Below, in pieces: positions 9,343 through 18,560 of a stretch of 64,000 nt of DNA. The DNA is from Flavobacterium sp. CECT 9288 (GTDB taxonomy: Bacteria > Bacteroidota > Bacteroidia > Flavobacteriales > Flavobacteriaceae): NCBI RefSeq assembly GCF_918731615.1, contig NZ_OU957226.1:124001-188000 (forward strand). The letters run 5' to 3'. Under the pieces are notes generated by a model. It was not told the origin of the DNA. It saw only the letters and a list, made by a program, of their open reading frames with translations, and did not search any database. The stretch's first letter is position 1. Every line of letters begins with the position of its first letter. The translations under genes were made by a program, and so were the position numbers.

Positions 9343-10056
9343 ATGATAGATCAAATTAAAAAATTTTTAAACGAAGACCAAGACCCAAAAGCAATCGAAA
9401 AAATTGCTGCTAAGCTGAGTGATTTATTAATGAAAAACGAGGAAGTAGGGTATATAGCGGTACAAAAAAAACCCGCTATTACGGTCTTACCAGACAGTAT
9501 TGTCCTTACTAACAAGCGAATCATTATTTGTCAGCCTAAAAACCTTGGGCTATCTATGAACTTCATTGATTATACTTGGGATGAAATAGAGGGAACTTTT
9601 GTTAAGGAAAACATTTTAGGATCTGAGTTTTCATTTACTACACGCACTAATATGGAAGTATCTATTGATTATATTCCAAAAATACAAGCGCGTAAAATTT
9701 TTACGTATGCCAAGGAGCAACTTGATATTTTAAAAACAGGTGCTATAAGTGCTATAACTGTTGAGGAAGTGCAACCAGCTACCGTTGTTCCTGATGCTGA
9801 AATCATAGAGGAAATGGAAACCGAGGAAGTAACCAGTTTTGCCGAAATCATGCCTGTAGCACAGCCACCAGTCTATAATTATGAAAAGGAACAAGCGCAA
9901 GCAGCGCCAGAAACAAGTAAGGAAGTAGGACTTGCCGGTTTATCTCAAGACGAATTGTTTGAAAAACTACAGAATTATAAAAAACTACTCGATAACGGCT
10001 TGATCTTACAAGGCGAATACGATGCCTTCAAGAAAGAAATTTTGAGTCACATGTAA
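9343..10056 (+). CDS. PH domain-containing protein with C-terminal SHOCT domain
   Basis: The protein has 237 residues, without signal peptide or membrane segment. Residues about 30-130 look like a bacterial PH domain: alternating strands with SIVLTNKRIIICQPK and the ending helix ARKIFTYAKEQL. A low-complexity Glu/Val/Ala linker follows (130-195). The last ~35 residues (LSQDELFEKLQNYKKLLDNG and onward) form a SHOCT motif, a short helical oligomerisation element common at protein ends. It is monocistronic, with a hairpin terminator just downstream. Its function is unknown; PH-SHOCT proteins are usually thought to bind membranes or partner proteins. Confidence 0.75.
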   Translation: MIDQIKKFLNEDQDPKAIEKIAAKLSDLLMKNEEVGYIAVQKKPAITVLPDSIVLTNKRIIICQPKNLGLSMNFIDYTWDEIEGTFVKENILGSEFSFTTRTNMEVSIDYIPKIQARKIFTYAKEQLDILKTGAISAITVEEVQPATVVPDAEIIEEMETEEVTSFAEIMPVAQPPVYNYEKEQAQAAPETSKEVGLAGLSQDELFEKLQNYKKLLDNGLILQGEYDAFKKEILSHM

Positions 10057-10081
10057 TAGTGTTGGAGTCTTAAAGTCAAAA

Positions 10082-10134
10082 GTCCTAAAGTCAAAAGATA
10101 GTTTACTTTTGATTTTAGGACTTTCATTTTTTTA
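10082..10134. terminator. Bidirectional hairpin terminator between convergent genes
   Basis: A 16-base stem (10082-10097 with 10106-10121, one mismatch) with an 8-base loop, followed by a T-run. It is built from repeated AAAGTC-type words (also at 10071-10080) and separates the PH/SHOCT gene from the convergent DUF4374 gene. A longer hairpin of the same word family lies at 14969-15026. Confidence 0.65.
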
Positions 10135-10149
10135 GTTTGAAATATAATT

Positions 10150-11535
10150 CTAGTAGGCACCTAAATAAAAACTACCCGAAGCTGCTTTTAGTTTTGCACC
10201 TTTTGTAATAGTTTTAGTTCTCCAGTTTACAATGTAAATATTACCATCTTTACCAGCCGGAGTAAAGGGTAAATACACGTTATCACCTACAAGGCCTATG
10301 TTTTGAAATTGTCCAAAAGTAGTTGTTAATGCGGGATCAGTTTCAACTTCTGTTGCTAACTTTGTTGCTGTTCTAGTATTTAAATCTATCAAAGCAACAT
10401 ATCCACCATTAGTTCCTGTTACGGTGTACATCACAATTGCAATTCCGTCTTTAATATACCTCCACGCTTTAATACTCGCTCCTGTAGTATTTAATGCAGT
10501 GTTCAAATTAAAATGATAAGATGGGTCATATTCGTTGGTTGCTTTACTGATTCTAAGAATGTCTGGACCAGCTGTAGCAGTTGCTTGGTACAAATTGCCA
10601 TCAGTACCTACATACTGTGTCAAGGTGCGGTAACCTAAGTTATCAATGATGCTTTTATCAGAAATGATAATTTTCGGATTTTTTAAAGAAGGATAATCCA
10701 CCACATACGAAACTGTTCCTAAATCTCTATTCGTAGTAGTTGCCCAACCTGTAATGGCGCCAGTTGTAGCATTTGTAGTTACGGTACCATTAACATTATG
10801 TCTTCTTATGCCGACACCTATGAACAGTTTAGTTTTCGATTCGTTTAAAACGGGTACATCCGCTCTCCAGATGTGGTATCCTTTTGATTCTAAATCGACT
10901 CCTAAATCAACATTGATCGATCCAGTATTTGTAATTGCTGTATTGTTCAAGTCAATATTGGCAATTTTAATTACTCCTTTTGGATTTCTATAAACATAAT
11001 TAGGAGCTGTTCCTGTGAAGGGTTCTAGTGCATCTCCAAACGAGACACCTACGCCCACGCCTTCTGCTGCTTTTACCCAGCGTGGTGAAGTTCCTAAAAT
11101 TACAGAGGTGTTCAATTCAGATCCTACTTCTTCAAATTTTCCAGCGCCTGTTACGCTGTATTTATTAAAAACACCGCCTTCAGTACCAGTATACTGAATA
11201 TTGTACAAAAACTTTCCATCTGCTGATGCTTGCACACGGGCAGTTCGGCTTGATTTTAATGCAAAACCTTCCACGTAAGTAGATCCGTTCAGTTTAAATA
11301 AATCAACTACATAATCTGGATTTGCTGCATTTTGAGGTGTTATCGCATAAGCGCGCGTTCCTCCGTTTCCAGCTGTTCCTGCTGCATCTGGGAATGATCC
11401 AGTAAGCGTAATCCATCGTGTGGCATCAACTGCTGGAGGTGTAACTGTTTCTGAGTCGTCATTGCTGCAACTTCCCAAAGAAAATGCTGTCATTACAGTA
11501 CTTAAGACAGTTATTTTAAATAGATTTTTTTTCAT
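10150..11535 (-). CDS. DUF4374 family lipoprotein (iron-uptake associated)
   Basis: This 461-residue protein has a lipoprotein signal peptide with lipobox LGSC (Cys23) followed by Ser-Asn-Asp-Asp, a pattern compatible with surface export in Bacteroidetes. The body is beta-rich with repeating Gly/Thr/Asn strands, as expected for a propeller-like DUF4374 protein. It lies 19 bases downstream of a TonB-dependent receptor on the same strand. DUF4374 genes often sit with TonB receptors in iron or siderophore loci, so it probably acts in the outer membrane with the receptor. The ligand is unknown. Confidence 0.8.
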   Translation of the reverse strand: MKKNLFKITVLSTVMTAFSLGSCSNDDSETVTPPAVDATRWITLTGSFPDAAGTAGNGGTRAYAITPQNAANPDYVVDLFKLNGSTYVEGFALKSSRTARVQASADGKFLYNIQYTGTEGGVFNKYSVTGAGKFEEVGSELNTSVILGTSPRWVKAAEGVGVGVSFGDALEPFTGTAPNYVYRNPKGVIKIANIDLNNTAITNTGSINVDLGVDLESKGYHIWRADVPVLNESKTKLFIGVGIRRHNVNGTVTTNATTGAITGWATTTNRDLGTVSYVVDYPSLKNPKIIISDKSIIDNLGYRTLTQYVGTDGNLYQATATAGPDILRISKATNEYDPSYHFNLNTALNTTGASIKAWRYIKDGIAIVMYTVTGTNGGYVALIDLNTRTATKLATEVETDPALTTTFGQFQNIGLVGDNVYLPFTPAGKDGNIYIVNWRTKTITKGAKLKAASGSFYLGAY

Positions 11536-11554
11536 GATATTGATTTTAATTTGA

Positions 11555-13816
11555 TTATAAAAATGTACTAAAGGTGTAATTCAATTTGAAATAGATTCCT
11601 CTACCAGGTTTTTGTATCGAAAAGTTGTCGTAAATCTCGGCGTTCATAATATTTTTTACGTCTACGCTAGCAATGAGCTTTTTGGATGGAAATCCGTAAC
11701 TGATACCGATGTCATGAGTGAATTGACTTGGAGTTAAGGACCAATCAGGTTGTCCCCACACTACATAATATTCACCTACAAAACCGGTGTTGTAGTAAAG
11801 ATTGAGTACCGAATTTTTTTGCAACACATTATTAAGTCTGTATTGAATATTGGCATTAGCCGTCAAAAAAGGTTCGTTTGGGACTTGTTGACCAAAAAAA
11901 GTATGTGGCAAACCATTATTGTCTCGTTCTAGCTTGAATATATTATTGAATTTCGAAAAATTTACAGAGGCATTCAATTTGTTATTGAACACGTAAATAA
12001 TTTCGGCTTCAAAACCACGCGCTTGTGTTTTACCAAGATTCACATATCTTGTGGTTTGGATATCCGCATCTGATTCCTCTTCAATTTCAGATACATCAAC
12101 AGCTTGCTGTGTGATTTTATTAAAGCCGTTTCGCCAAAAGGCATTGGCATAGAAAGATATTTTGTGTTTTTTAAAATCAATTGGGCCCCATCTAAAACCT
12201 AAATTGTAGTTGATGTTTTTTTCTGGTTCTAAGGTAAGGTTGGATAAGATATTAATTTCAGGTGCTCCAAACAATTGGTTTTCGGTAGGCATAATATAGG
12301 AGTTTTCAGTGGAGCCAATGATAAATAGTTTTTCTATCACTTGATAAGAAGCTGTTGCTCCATATCCAAAATTATAGTCTGACGTACTACTTTCACGCTG
12401 TACAATCGTGTTTACTCCATCAATAGTCACAATCTCATATTTTGTTTGATTGGTTTTGTTTGTAGTGTACTTGCCTAGTAAATTGGTAATTAATTTTTTG
12501 TTGAAACTTTCGGCTTCATAGTTTAAGGAAACAATATTTTTTGTAACCAAGCTTTTGGTAGCAAGTTCTCTGAGGGAAGGGTTTAATAAATCTTCATCTT
12601 TTCTGTTGGTCGCTTCGAATTTATGATTTAGAGAAATACGATGTCCGCTCGCGATAAGATAACCTAAGTTTGATCTTGCATTTGTAATTTTTCTATCGGT
12701 ATTGGTAATTGTTTTAGGACCTTGCTGTCCGCCATTGGTACGCAAAGGAACTCGCTCGCCAAACTCAATTACTTCTCTTATGGTTCCGTCCCAGTTGTAT
12801 GCATAGCTTATGGTGTCTTGCAGGTAGGTGCTACGTTCGCTTCGTACCGCATTGATATTCAGAGCTAAATTTTGAACTAAAAAGTTTTTTTTAGTATAAT
12901 TTAGTAGTAATGCATGTGATTTAGTTTCGTTAAATCGGCCCACATAGGGTACAGCCATAGTAATGCCGTGCGGAATCTCAGTGTAATTGCTTGATCCGTT
13001 GTAACCTATAAAAAATTGATCAGCCCATTTCGTATCTGTGAAGCCAGCTTCAAAGCGTCCTCCTACTGCTTTATAAGTATTGTTGAATCGTTTGGCTCTA
13101 TAAGGTCTGGTAATTTGCTGCAAATGATTTACAAATGTGGTTGACCTGCCCCAAGTTTCAAAACTATTATCCGTGTAGGTATAAAAGCCAGAACCTCTAA
13201 AGGAAAGACCCGATTTTTTGTCTCGCAAAGTGACTCCTAAATCAGATTGAAAAGTTTGAAACGAGCCGTAAGACACTGCTGCAGTTGCTGTATTTTTTGA
13301 AACATCTTTTTTAAGAACTACATTTATTGCTCCTCCTACGTAATCGCCTGTTAAATGCGAAGGCAAAATACCTTTGTAAACCTCAATACGTTCAATCATA
13401 GCGGGAGGAATATTATTTAAATTGAATGAGGAGCCAAAAGTTGATATTTCTATTCCGTCAATAAACATTCCTATAGCACTGCCAGACATTCCGTTTAAGT
13501 TGTACTCCACATTAGATCCTATGCCGCCATTTTGCCTTACCCTAACTCCTACAGATCGATCAAGTAATTCATTAGTAGTTAAGTTGCGTAAGGAGGCTTC
13601 TTTGGTTTCAATAATGGCTACTGCAAATCCACTTGTCTCTAATTTTTGTTTTTTAGGTTTTCCTTTTACGATGACACTTCTTAGGTTTTCAGTAATAGTG
13701 TCATTTGCGTTAGTTTTATCAATTTTAAAGTTTTTGTTGTTAGTGTTGCTTGTTTGCGATAAGGCGGGGAGCAACGTAAATAGAAACAACAAGAGATAGG
13801 TATATTTACTAAACAT
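11555..13816 (-). CDS. TonB-dependent outer membrane receptor
   Basis: The protein has 753 residues with a signal peptide ending near ALSQ. A plug domain follows (about 45-165): a TonB-box-like SVIVKGKPKK region, then VRVRQNGGIGSNVEYNLNGM and RIEVYKGILPSH, and GGAINVVLKK closing the plug. The remainder is a 22-strand-type barrel rich in aromatic residues, ending in FKLNYTFSTFL, a typical C-terminal Phe/Leu strand. It should import a bulky ligand, probably an iron complex given the DUF4374 partner downstream and the divergent AraC regulator. No N-terminal FecA-type signalling domain or CarboxypepD domain is visible. Confidence 0.88.
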   Translation of the reverse strand: MFSKYTYLLLFLFTLLPALSQTSNTNNKNFKIDKTNANDTITENLRSVIVKGKPKKQKLETSGFAVAIIETKEASLRNLTTNELLDRSVGVRVRQNGGIGSNVEYNLNGMSGSAIGMFIDGIEISTFGSSFNLNNIPPAMIERIEVYKGILPSHLTGDYVGGAINVVLKKDVSKNTATAAVSYGSFQTFQSDLGVTLRDKKSGLSFRGSGFYTYTDNSFETWGRSTTFVNHLQQITRPYRAKRFNNTYKAVGGRFEAGFTDTKWADQFFIGYNGSSNYTEIPHGITMAVPYVGRFNETKSHALLLNYTKKNFLVQNLALNINAVRSERSTYLQDTISYAYNWDGTIREVIEFGERVPLRTNGGQQGPKTITNTDRKITNARSNLGYLIASGHRISLNHKFEATNRKDEDLLNPSLRELATKSLVTKNIVSLNYEAESFNKKLITNLLGKYTTNKTNQTKYEIVTIDGVNTIVQRESSTSDYNFGYGATASYQVIEKLFIIGSTENSYIMPTENQLFGAPEINILSNLTLEPEKNINYNLGFRWGPIDFKKHKISFYANAFWRNGFNKITQQAVDVSEIEEESDADIQTTRYVNLGKTQARGFEAEIIYVFNNKLNASVNFSKFNNIFKLERDNNGLPHTFFGQQVPNEPFLTANANIQYRLNNVLQKNSVLNLYYNTGFVGEYYVVWGQPDWSLTPSQFTHDIGISYGFPSKKLIASVDVKNIMNAEIYDNFSIQKPGRGIYFKLNYTFSTFL

Positions 13817-13918
13817 GTTTTTTTTAAATGTAATATTTAACTAAAAATAATTCTTAATTAGACTTAATATAAATAATTTTGTGCAAAAATACCGCCTTCA
13901 TCCCTGTATCGAATAGGG

Positions 13919-13953
13919 AAAAACGGATTATAACTTTGTAAAAACGGATTATA
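13919..13953 (+). promoter_or_regulatory. Two 14-bp direct repeats (AAAAACGGATTATA), likely AraC operator
   Basis: AAAAACGGATTATA occurs exactly at 13919-13932 and 13940-13953, a 21-base period (two helical turns). The first copy overlaps a -7-like TAACTTTG (13931-13938) and the second ends just before the TTG start of the AraC-type gene. Two direct half-sites 21 bases apart is the geometry used by AraC-family dimers. Its place between divergent receptor and regulator genes suggests autoregulation plus control of the receptor. Confidence 0.55.
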
Positions 13954-13955
13954 TT

Positions 13956-14942
13956 TTGAAACTTATTTCAAGAATTGTAGGACAACAACAGCCCATTTTA
14001 TCACTAGATACCAATGAGTATGAAAACGCTGGAGGTTTGTTTTGTAGTGAAACTATTCAGGCAAAGAATGACGAAACAGATCAAATTACATTTCAGTATC
14101 ACGTAGCAGATGGTGTATTGATTCTTAACGCACAAATGTTTTTTGCAGTAGCAACAGCCATCGAAGTTCATATTGTGAATGAAGCTATTGTGATGAATTT
14201 TTTCTCGAGTTCACATACAATGGCTCAAATAGAAGATCTTGAGGGTGATAAAAATTCTGTGGAGCACACACACAATATTTTTTACGCTTCTAATTTTAAG
14301 GCAACGTATACTATTCCCGCCCTGCAAAAACTCGATTGTTTTACAATTATTATGGCTCCTGATTACTACTCGAAATTAATTGATGCCAATTGGGAACTTC
14401 ATGAAGTTTTTTCAAAGCACATTAAATCTAAGATTACGAGTTATTTGTCAAATGAATATGCGCCTTTTAGTTCTGGAATACAATGGATTCTTCATGAAAT
14501 TAATACTTGTAAATTTGAAGGGCTTGTGAAAAAAATGTATCTAGAATCTAAAATTAAGGAGCTGCTCATTTTTCAATTAGAGATGTTAACTAATGCAGAT
14601 GATAAGGTGGTTAGTGATGATGAAGATAGGGTTAAGCTAGATCAAGCCAAGGTCATCTTGCAAGAAAATTATACAAATGCTCCGTCGCTAGCGGCGCTTT
14701 CCAGAACTATTGCACTGAATGAGTTTAAATTAAAAAAAGGATTTAAATCGTGTTTTAATTGTACCATAAAAACGTATGTAACGCAACTCAGAATGGAACG
14801 TGCAAAAGAATTACTTAAAAATGAAATTTTAAATGTAAGCGAGGTGGCGTATCAATGTGGCTACAAAGATGTATCCCATTTTTCGGCTGCATTCAAACAG
14901 TTTTATGGATTTACGCCGGTTAGTTTTAGACAAAAGCAATAA
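13956..14942 (+). CDS. AraC-family transcriptional regulator
   Basis: The protein has 328 residues. The last ~100 hold two helix-turn-helix motifs of the AraC/XylS type: LAALSRTIALNEFKLKKGFK, and VSEVAYQCGYKDVSHFSAAF followed by YGFTPVSFR. The N-terminal ~200 residues form the ligand-sensing part with no named domain; PchR-like siderophore regulators are a plausible comparison. Translation must begin at TTG (13956), because an in-frame stop lies at 13914 and the first internal ATG is about 60 codons in. It is divergent from the TonB receptor and probably controls it. Confidence 0.85.
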   Translation: MKLISRIVGQQQPILSLDTNEYENAGGLFCSETIQAKNDETDQITFQYHVADGVLILNAQMFFAVATAIEVHIVNEAIVMNFFSSSHTMAQIEDLEGDKNSVEHTHNIFYASNFKATYTIPALQKLDCFTIIMAPDYYSKLIDANWELHEVFSKHIKSKITSYLSNEYAPFSSGIQWILHEINTCKFEGLVKKMYLESKIKELLIFQLEMLTNADDKVVSDDEDRVKLDQAKVILQENYTNAPSLAALSRTIALNEFKLKKGFKSCFNCTIKTYVTQLRMERAKELLKNEILNVSEVAYQCGYKDVSHFSAAFKQFYGFTPVSFRQKQ

Positions 14943-14968
14943 AGAAGTTTTCTAGAAAAAGTCTTAAA

Positions 14969-15026
14969 GTCGAAAGTCATAAAGTCAAAAGGCAGTAAAA
15001 TATCTTTTGACTTAATGACTTTCGAC
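14969..15026. terminator. Long hairpin between convergent genes, AAAGTC word family
   Basis: A 23-base stem (14969-14991 with 15004-15026, one mismatch) and a 12-base loop separate the AraC-type gene from the convergent DUF4407 gene. The arms consist of AAAGTC-like words similar to the hairpin at 10082-10121. It is a likely bidirectional terminator, although the flanking T-runs are weak. Confidence 0.55.
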
Positions 15027-15033
15027 CTTTGAC

Positions 15034-16134
15034 TTAAAGCGTTCTCTTTTGCTTCTCTACAAAATTATTAGACTGTAATTCTAATAGATCAGTGGCGTTT
15101 TTACGCTGTAGGTCATACAGTTTTTTATCATCGGCGATGTCAGCATATACTTTGTTATGCATGCTTTCACTTGTTTTTACCAGAAGAGACCTTTGGTATT
15201 TGTCTTGTTCAATGGTTGCTTTTAATGCGGTTTCAAGATCTTCTAATTTAAAATCATATTCGCCTTTTGGAGCCAAAAGTTTTGCAATAATTGGCGAGGT
15301 TTCAATGGCTAAAAATAGCAACATTATAAAAAACGATGGCAACCAAGGCAATTTGTTCAAGGCATTAATTCGGGCCATTAAACCATCAAATCCATCAATA
15401 ATAGGTTGAGTTTCGGTCACTTTTTTGTCTAAATCAGCTTGTAAAGTTTTTGTGTTTTTTTCCATCTCAGCAATTTTGGCCAAGTTGATTTTTTGTAATG
15501 TGTCTAATTCTTGTTTGGCCAAATCATGCTTGGCAATTTTTTCTTTAAAAACAGGACCTTTGCCTAGTTTTTTGGTTCCTGCTGTTCCTTCTGCCTCTTT
15601 GATATAGGTTTCGTATAAGGTATTAACCTCTTTTTCTTTGGTTGTTATTTCTAATTTCAGCTTGTCAATTTCAGCTTTGTTTTTGTCTAAATCGCTTTTG
15701 AAATACGTAGCTACCTCTATTTTATTGGCTAAAGCCATCGCATTTTTCTCTTTCAACAAAACAGTATTGATTTCTTTTTCGAAAATTTTAATTTCTAAGG
15801 GTTTTGAGATTACAATGGCAATGATTACCGCTAAAATAATTCGGGGTGTAGCTTGTAAAAATTCGGCACCAAACTGATCTCGTTTTCGAATAGTAGAAAC
15901 AATAAAACGATCCAAATTAAAAATAAGAAAAGCCCAGACAACTCCAAAAGCAATTGCTGGATAAACACTGTCAAATACGGTGAATAGGGCATAAGCACTG
16001 GCTAAAAAAGCCATAACGGCTGTAAAGAATACGGTGGCACCTATCCCTACATATTTTGTTTGCTCACCTTCTGAACAGGTTTCTAGAAGGTCTTTGTCTG
16101 CGCCTGAGCATAGAATAAAAAATTGTTTTAACAT
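15034..16134 (-). CDS. DUF4407 family membrane protein
   Basis: I start this at the ATG at 16134 (MLKQFFILCSGAD), because the 13 codons further upstream are polar and look untranslated; the product has 366 residues. The N-terminal third has membrane segments (YVGIGATVFFTAVMAFLASA, then AIAFGVVWAFLIFNLDRFI and a further one near residue 95). A long Lys/Glu-rich coiled coil follows (about 120-240), then a final membrane segment (FFIMLLFLAIETSP) and a charged tail. This order is the pattern of DUF4407 proteins. Function unknown. It is monocistronic. Confidence 0.8.
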   Translation of the reverse strand: MLKQFFILCSGADKDLLETCSEGEQTKYVGIGATVFFTAVMAFLASAYALFTVFDSVYPAIAFGVVWAFLIFNLDRFIVSTIRKRDQFGAEFLQATPRIILAVIIAIVISKPLEIKIFEKEINTVLLKEKNAMALANKIEVATYFKSDLDKNKAEIDKLKLEITTKEKEVNTLYETYIKEAEGTAGTKKLGKGPVFKEKIAKHDLAKQELDTLQKINLAKIAEMEKNTKTLQADLDKKVTETQPIIDGFDGLMARINALNKLPWLPSFFIMLLFLAIETSPIIAKLLAPKGEYDFKLEDLETALKATIEQDKYQRSLLVKTSESMHNKVYADIADDKKLYDLQRKNATDLLELQSNNFVEKQKRTL

Positions 16135-16254
16135 GATTGTAGATTGTTTTGATTGATTTGTGTTTTTTGTCACAAGGACGTTTTGATTACTTACAAATTT
16201 AACGCCAAAAAACGAATCGCATGCTAAAATGTTGATTTCTTTTGTCTTACCGCA

Positions 16255-16291
16255 TAAAAAAAGTAAAGCCGCTCTTTACGAACGGCTTTAC
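16255..16291 (-). terminator. Rho-independent terminator of pckA
   Basis: A 9-base perfect stem (GTAAAGCCG, 16263-16271, pairs with 16283-16291) with a T-run on the - strand (A-run at 16256-16262 on +), just after the pckA stop. Confidence 0.75.
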
Positions 16292-16312
16292 AAGTGTTGA
16301 ATTATAATTAAC

Positions 16313-17914
16313 TTATGCTAGTGGAGCACCTGCCATAATCTCTGGATTGGCAAATTCTTCAAATTTTGCAAAATTTTCTTTGAATTTTTGAGCAAGTTCT
16401 AATGCTTTTTCATCGTAAAGCTCTGGGTTTTCCCAAGTATTTCTAGGATTCAAAATTTCACTAGGAACATTAGGACACGATTGTGGTTTTGCAATTCCAA
16501 AAACTTTGTGGTTCTCATAAGCTACATTATCAAGCTCACCGTTAAGTGCTGCTGTGATCATGGCTCTTGTGTATTTTAATTTCATACGGCTTCCTACTCC
16601 GTATGCACCACCAGTCCAACCTGTATTGATTAACCAAACCGTTACATTCGCATCTTTCATTTTTTTGCTTAACATTTCAGCATATTTCGTTGGGTGCAAA
16701 GGCATAAATGGCGCTCCAAAACAAGCCGAAAAATTAGGCTGTGGTTCTGTTACTCCTGCTTCTGTTCCTGCAACTTTAGCGGTATAACCAGATATAAAGT
16801 GGTATGCTGCTTGACCTGGTGTCAGTTTTGCAATAGGAGGCAAAATACCAAATGAATCTGCAGTTAAGAAAAATATGTTTTTAGGATTGTTACCTATAGA
16901 TCCTGGTTGGATATTGTCTATATGTGTTATTGGGTAGCTTACGCGTGTGTTTTGAGTGATGCTTACATCTTCAAAATCTACTTCATTGGTGCCGTCTTTA
17001 AACACTACATTTTCAAGAATAGCTCCTTTTTTAATAGCTCTAAAAATGTCTGGTTCGTTTTCCTCGCTAAGATTAATTACCTTGGCGTAGCAACCTCCTT
17101 CAAAGTTGAAAACGGTATTTTCATTAGTCCATCCGTGCTCATCATCACCAATCAATTTACGTTCTGGATCAGCTGATAAAGTTGTTTTTCCTGTTCCAGA
17201 CAAACCAAAGAAGATAGCTGTATCTCCTTTTTCGCCTACATTGGCACTGCAATGCATAGGCAATGTGTTTTTGAAAACAGGTAAGATGAAATTCAATGCA
17301 GAGAAAATTCCTTTTTTCATTTCTCCTGTATATCCTGTACCGCCTATTAAAACTACTTTTTTAGTAAAGTCTAAGATAGCAAAATTACTTTGACGTGTAC
17401 CATCTACAGCTGGATCAGCCATAAAACTTGGTACACAAAGTACCGTCCATTCTGGTGTAAAACTAGCTATTTCTGATGCTTCTGGTCTTAAAAACATATT
17501 GTAGCAAAACAAGTTTGCCCAAGGAGTTTCGGTTACCACACGCACATTTAATCTGTAATTTGGATCAGAACATACGTAAGAATCACGTACATAAACTTCT
17601 TTATTTGATAAGTAAGCAGTTACTTTATTGTATAGTTTTTCAAAAGCAGCAGGCTCAAACGGAATGTTTACTTTACCCCACCAAACTTTATCTTCGCTTA
17701 TGCTATCACGCACAATAAAACGATCTTGTGGAGAACGGCCTGTATATTCTCCTGTGTTTACGGCTAAAGCTCCTGTAGAACTCTCAACTCCTTGACCTGA
17801 TTGTATTGTAATATTGTGTAATTCTTCTGGAGATAACTGGTAATGAATGTTTACGTTTTCAATTCCTAAATCTGTTAACGAAATCGATTGCGAGAAATGC
17901 ATAGTATTGTCCAT
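16313..17914 (-). CDS. pckA: Phosphoenolpyruvate carboxykinase (ATP)
   Basis: This 533-residue protein matches the ATP-dependent PEPCK family along its length. Visible motifs are the substrate-binding TGRSPQDRFIV near residue 57, the kinase-1a P-loop GLSGTGKTTLSADP near 244, the metal-binding GDDEHGW near 265, and the C-terminal NTGWTGGAYGVGSRMKL. It converts oxaloacetate and ATP to phosphoenolpyruvate, CO2 and ADP, the first committed step of gluconeogenesis. A -7-like TACTTTTG is readable on the - strand at 17949-17956, without a clear TTTG box. It is monocistronic and ends in a clear terminator. Confidence 0.95.
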   Translation of the reverse strand: MDNTMHFSQSISLTDLGIENVNIHYQLSPEELHNITIQSGQGVESSTGALAVNTGEYTGRSPQDRFIVRDSISEDKVWWGKVNIPFEPAAFEKLYNKVTAYLSNKEVYVRDSYVCSDPNYRLNVRVVTETPWANLFCYNMFLRPEASEIASFTPEWTVLCVPSFMADPAVDGTRQSNFAILDFTKKVVLIGGTGYTGEMKKGIFSALNFILPVFKNTLPMHCSANVGEKGDTAIFFGLSGTGKTTLSADPERKLIGDDEHGWTNENTVFNFEGGCYAKVINLSEENEPDIFRAIKKGAILENVVFKDGTNEVDFEDVSITQNTRVSYPITHIDNIQPGSIGNNPKNIFFLTADSFGILPPIAKLTPGQAAYHFISGYTAKVAGTEAGVTEPQPNFSACFGAPFMPLHPTKYAEMLSKKMKDANVTVWLINTGWTGGAYGVGSRMKLKYTRAMITAALNGELDNVAYENHKVFGIAKPQSCPNVPSEILNPRNTWENPELYDEKALELAQKFKENFAKFEEFANPEIMAGAPLA

Positions 17915-17978
17915 AAATTTAGTGTGTATAGTTACATTTAATAGACTACAAAAGTAGAAATTAAATTTCAGTTAGCCT

Positions 17979-18380
17979 TTAATTCTGATGATTTTGTGAT
18001 TTTTTATCAAATATTGATGTCAATAACACAAACCAAGCAATAATTAGTAGGAGACCGCCTATTGGCGTTACGAATCCGATAATTTTAAAATCGAATGAAG
18101 TGAGGCTGTTGGTAGCCAAAAGATAGATAGATCCTGAGAATAATGTTACGCCCGAAAGCACTAAGTAATAAATGGCTTTTTGCTTTTTTTGTGAAAGCGC
18201 ATCATAGTTCCCTATGAAAAGTAAAAACAAAGCATGATACATTTGGTAACGCACTCCAGTTTCAAATGTTACCAATTGATCTATTGATAAAACTTTTTTC
18301 AAGGCATGCGCGCCAAAAGCTCCTAAAATTATAGCAATCATTCCTAAAACAGCACCGCTGGCTATGATTCTTTTTTTCAT
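17979..18380 (-). CDS. DUF423 family small membrane protein
   Basis: Starting at the ATG at 18380 (MKKRIIASGAVLGM), the product has 133 residues and four membrane segments. It shows the family features GAFGAHALKK in the first loop and FETGVRYQMYHALFLLF in the second helix, as in YgdD-like DUF423 proteins of the inner membrane. An upstream in-frame start at 18416 would add 12 residues of no clear value. Function unknown. It is separated from pckA by a short gap that holds the pckA promoter. Confidence 0.82.
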   Translation of the reverse strand: MKKRIIASGAVLGMIAIILGAFGAHALKKVLSIDQLVTFETGVRYQMYHALFLLFIGNYDALSQKKQKAIYYLVLSGVTLFSGSIYLLATNSLTSFDFKIIGFVTPIGGLLLIIAWFVLLTSIFDKKSQNHQN

Positions 18381-18484
18381 GGGTCTTGTATTTAGTACAA
18401 AAGTATTTGATCTCAAATGAAATTAAAAGTTTTTGAGGCCTTTGTTTTGGCGAAAGCATGTTAAAAAAAGTGCTTTATTTGTAG

Positions 18485-18552
18485 GTTATAAATAAAATAA
18501 TCACACTTCATTTGTTATAAATACAACAATTATGTATGTTTGTGTTATAAAT
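18485..18552 (+). repeat. Three GTTATAAAT boxes at 29-30 base spacing
   Basis: GTTATAAAT occurs at 18485-18493, 18514-18522 and 18544-18552. The second overlaps the -33 TTTG and the third lies just after the -7 element of the following gene. They could be binding sites for a regulator that reads one face of the DNA. Confidence 0.4.
18511..18542 (+). promoter_or_regulatory. Bacteroidetes-type promoter
   Basis: TTTG (18511-18514), a 20-base spacer and TATGTTTG (18535-18542) match TTTG-N19/20-TAnnTTTG. Transcription would begin near 18549, about 12 bases before the ATG at 18561. Confidence 0.7.
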
Positions 18553-18560
18553 ATATAAAA

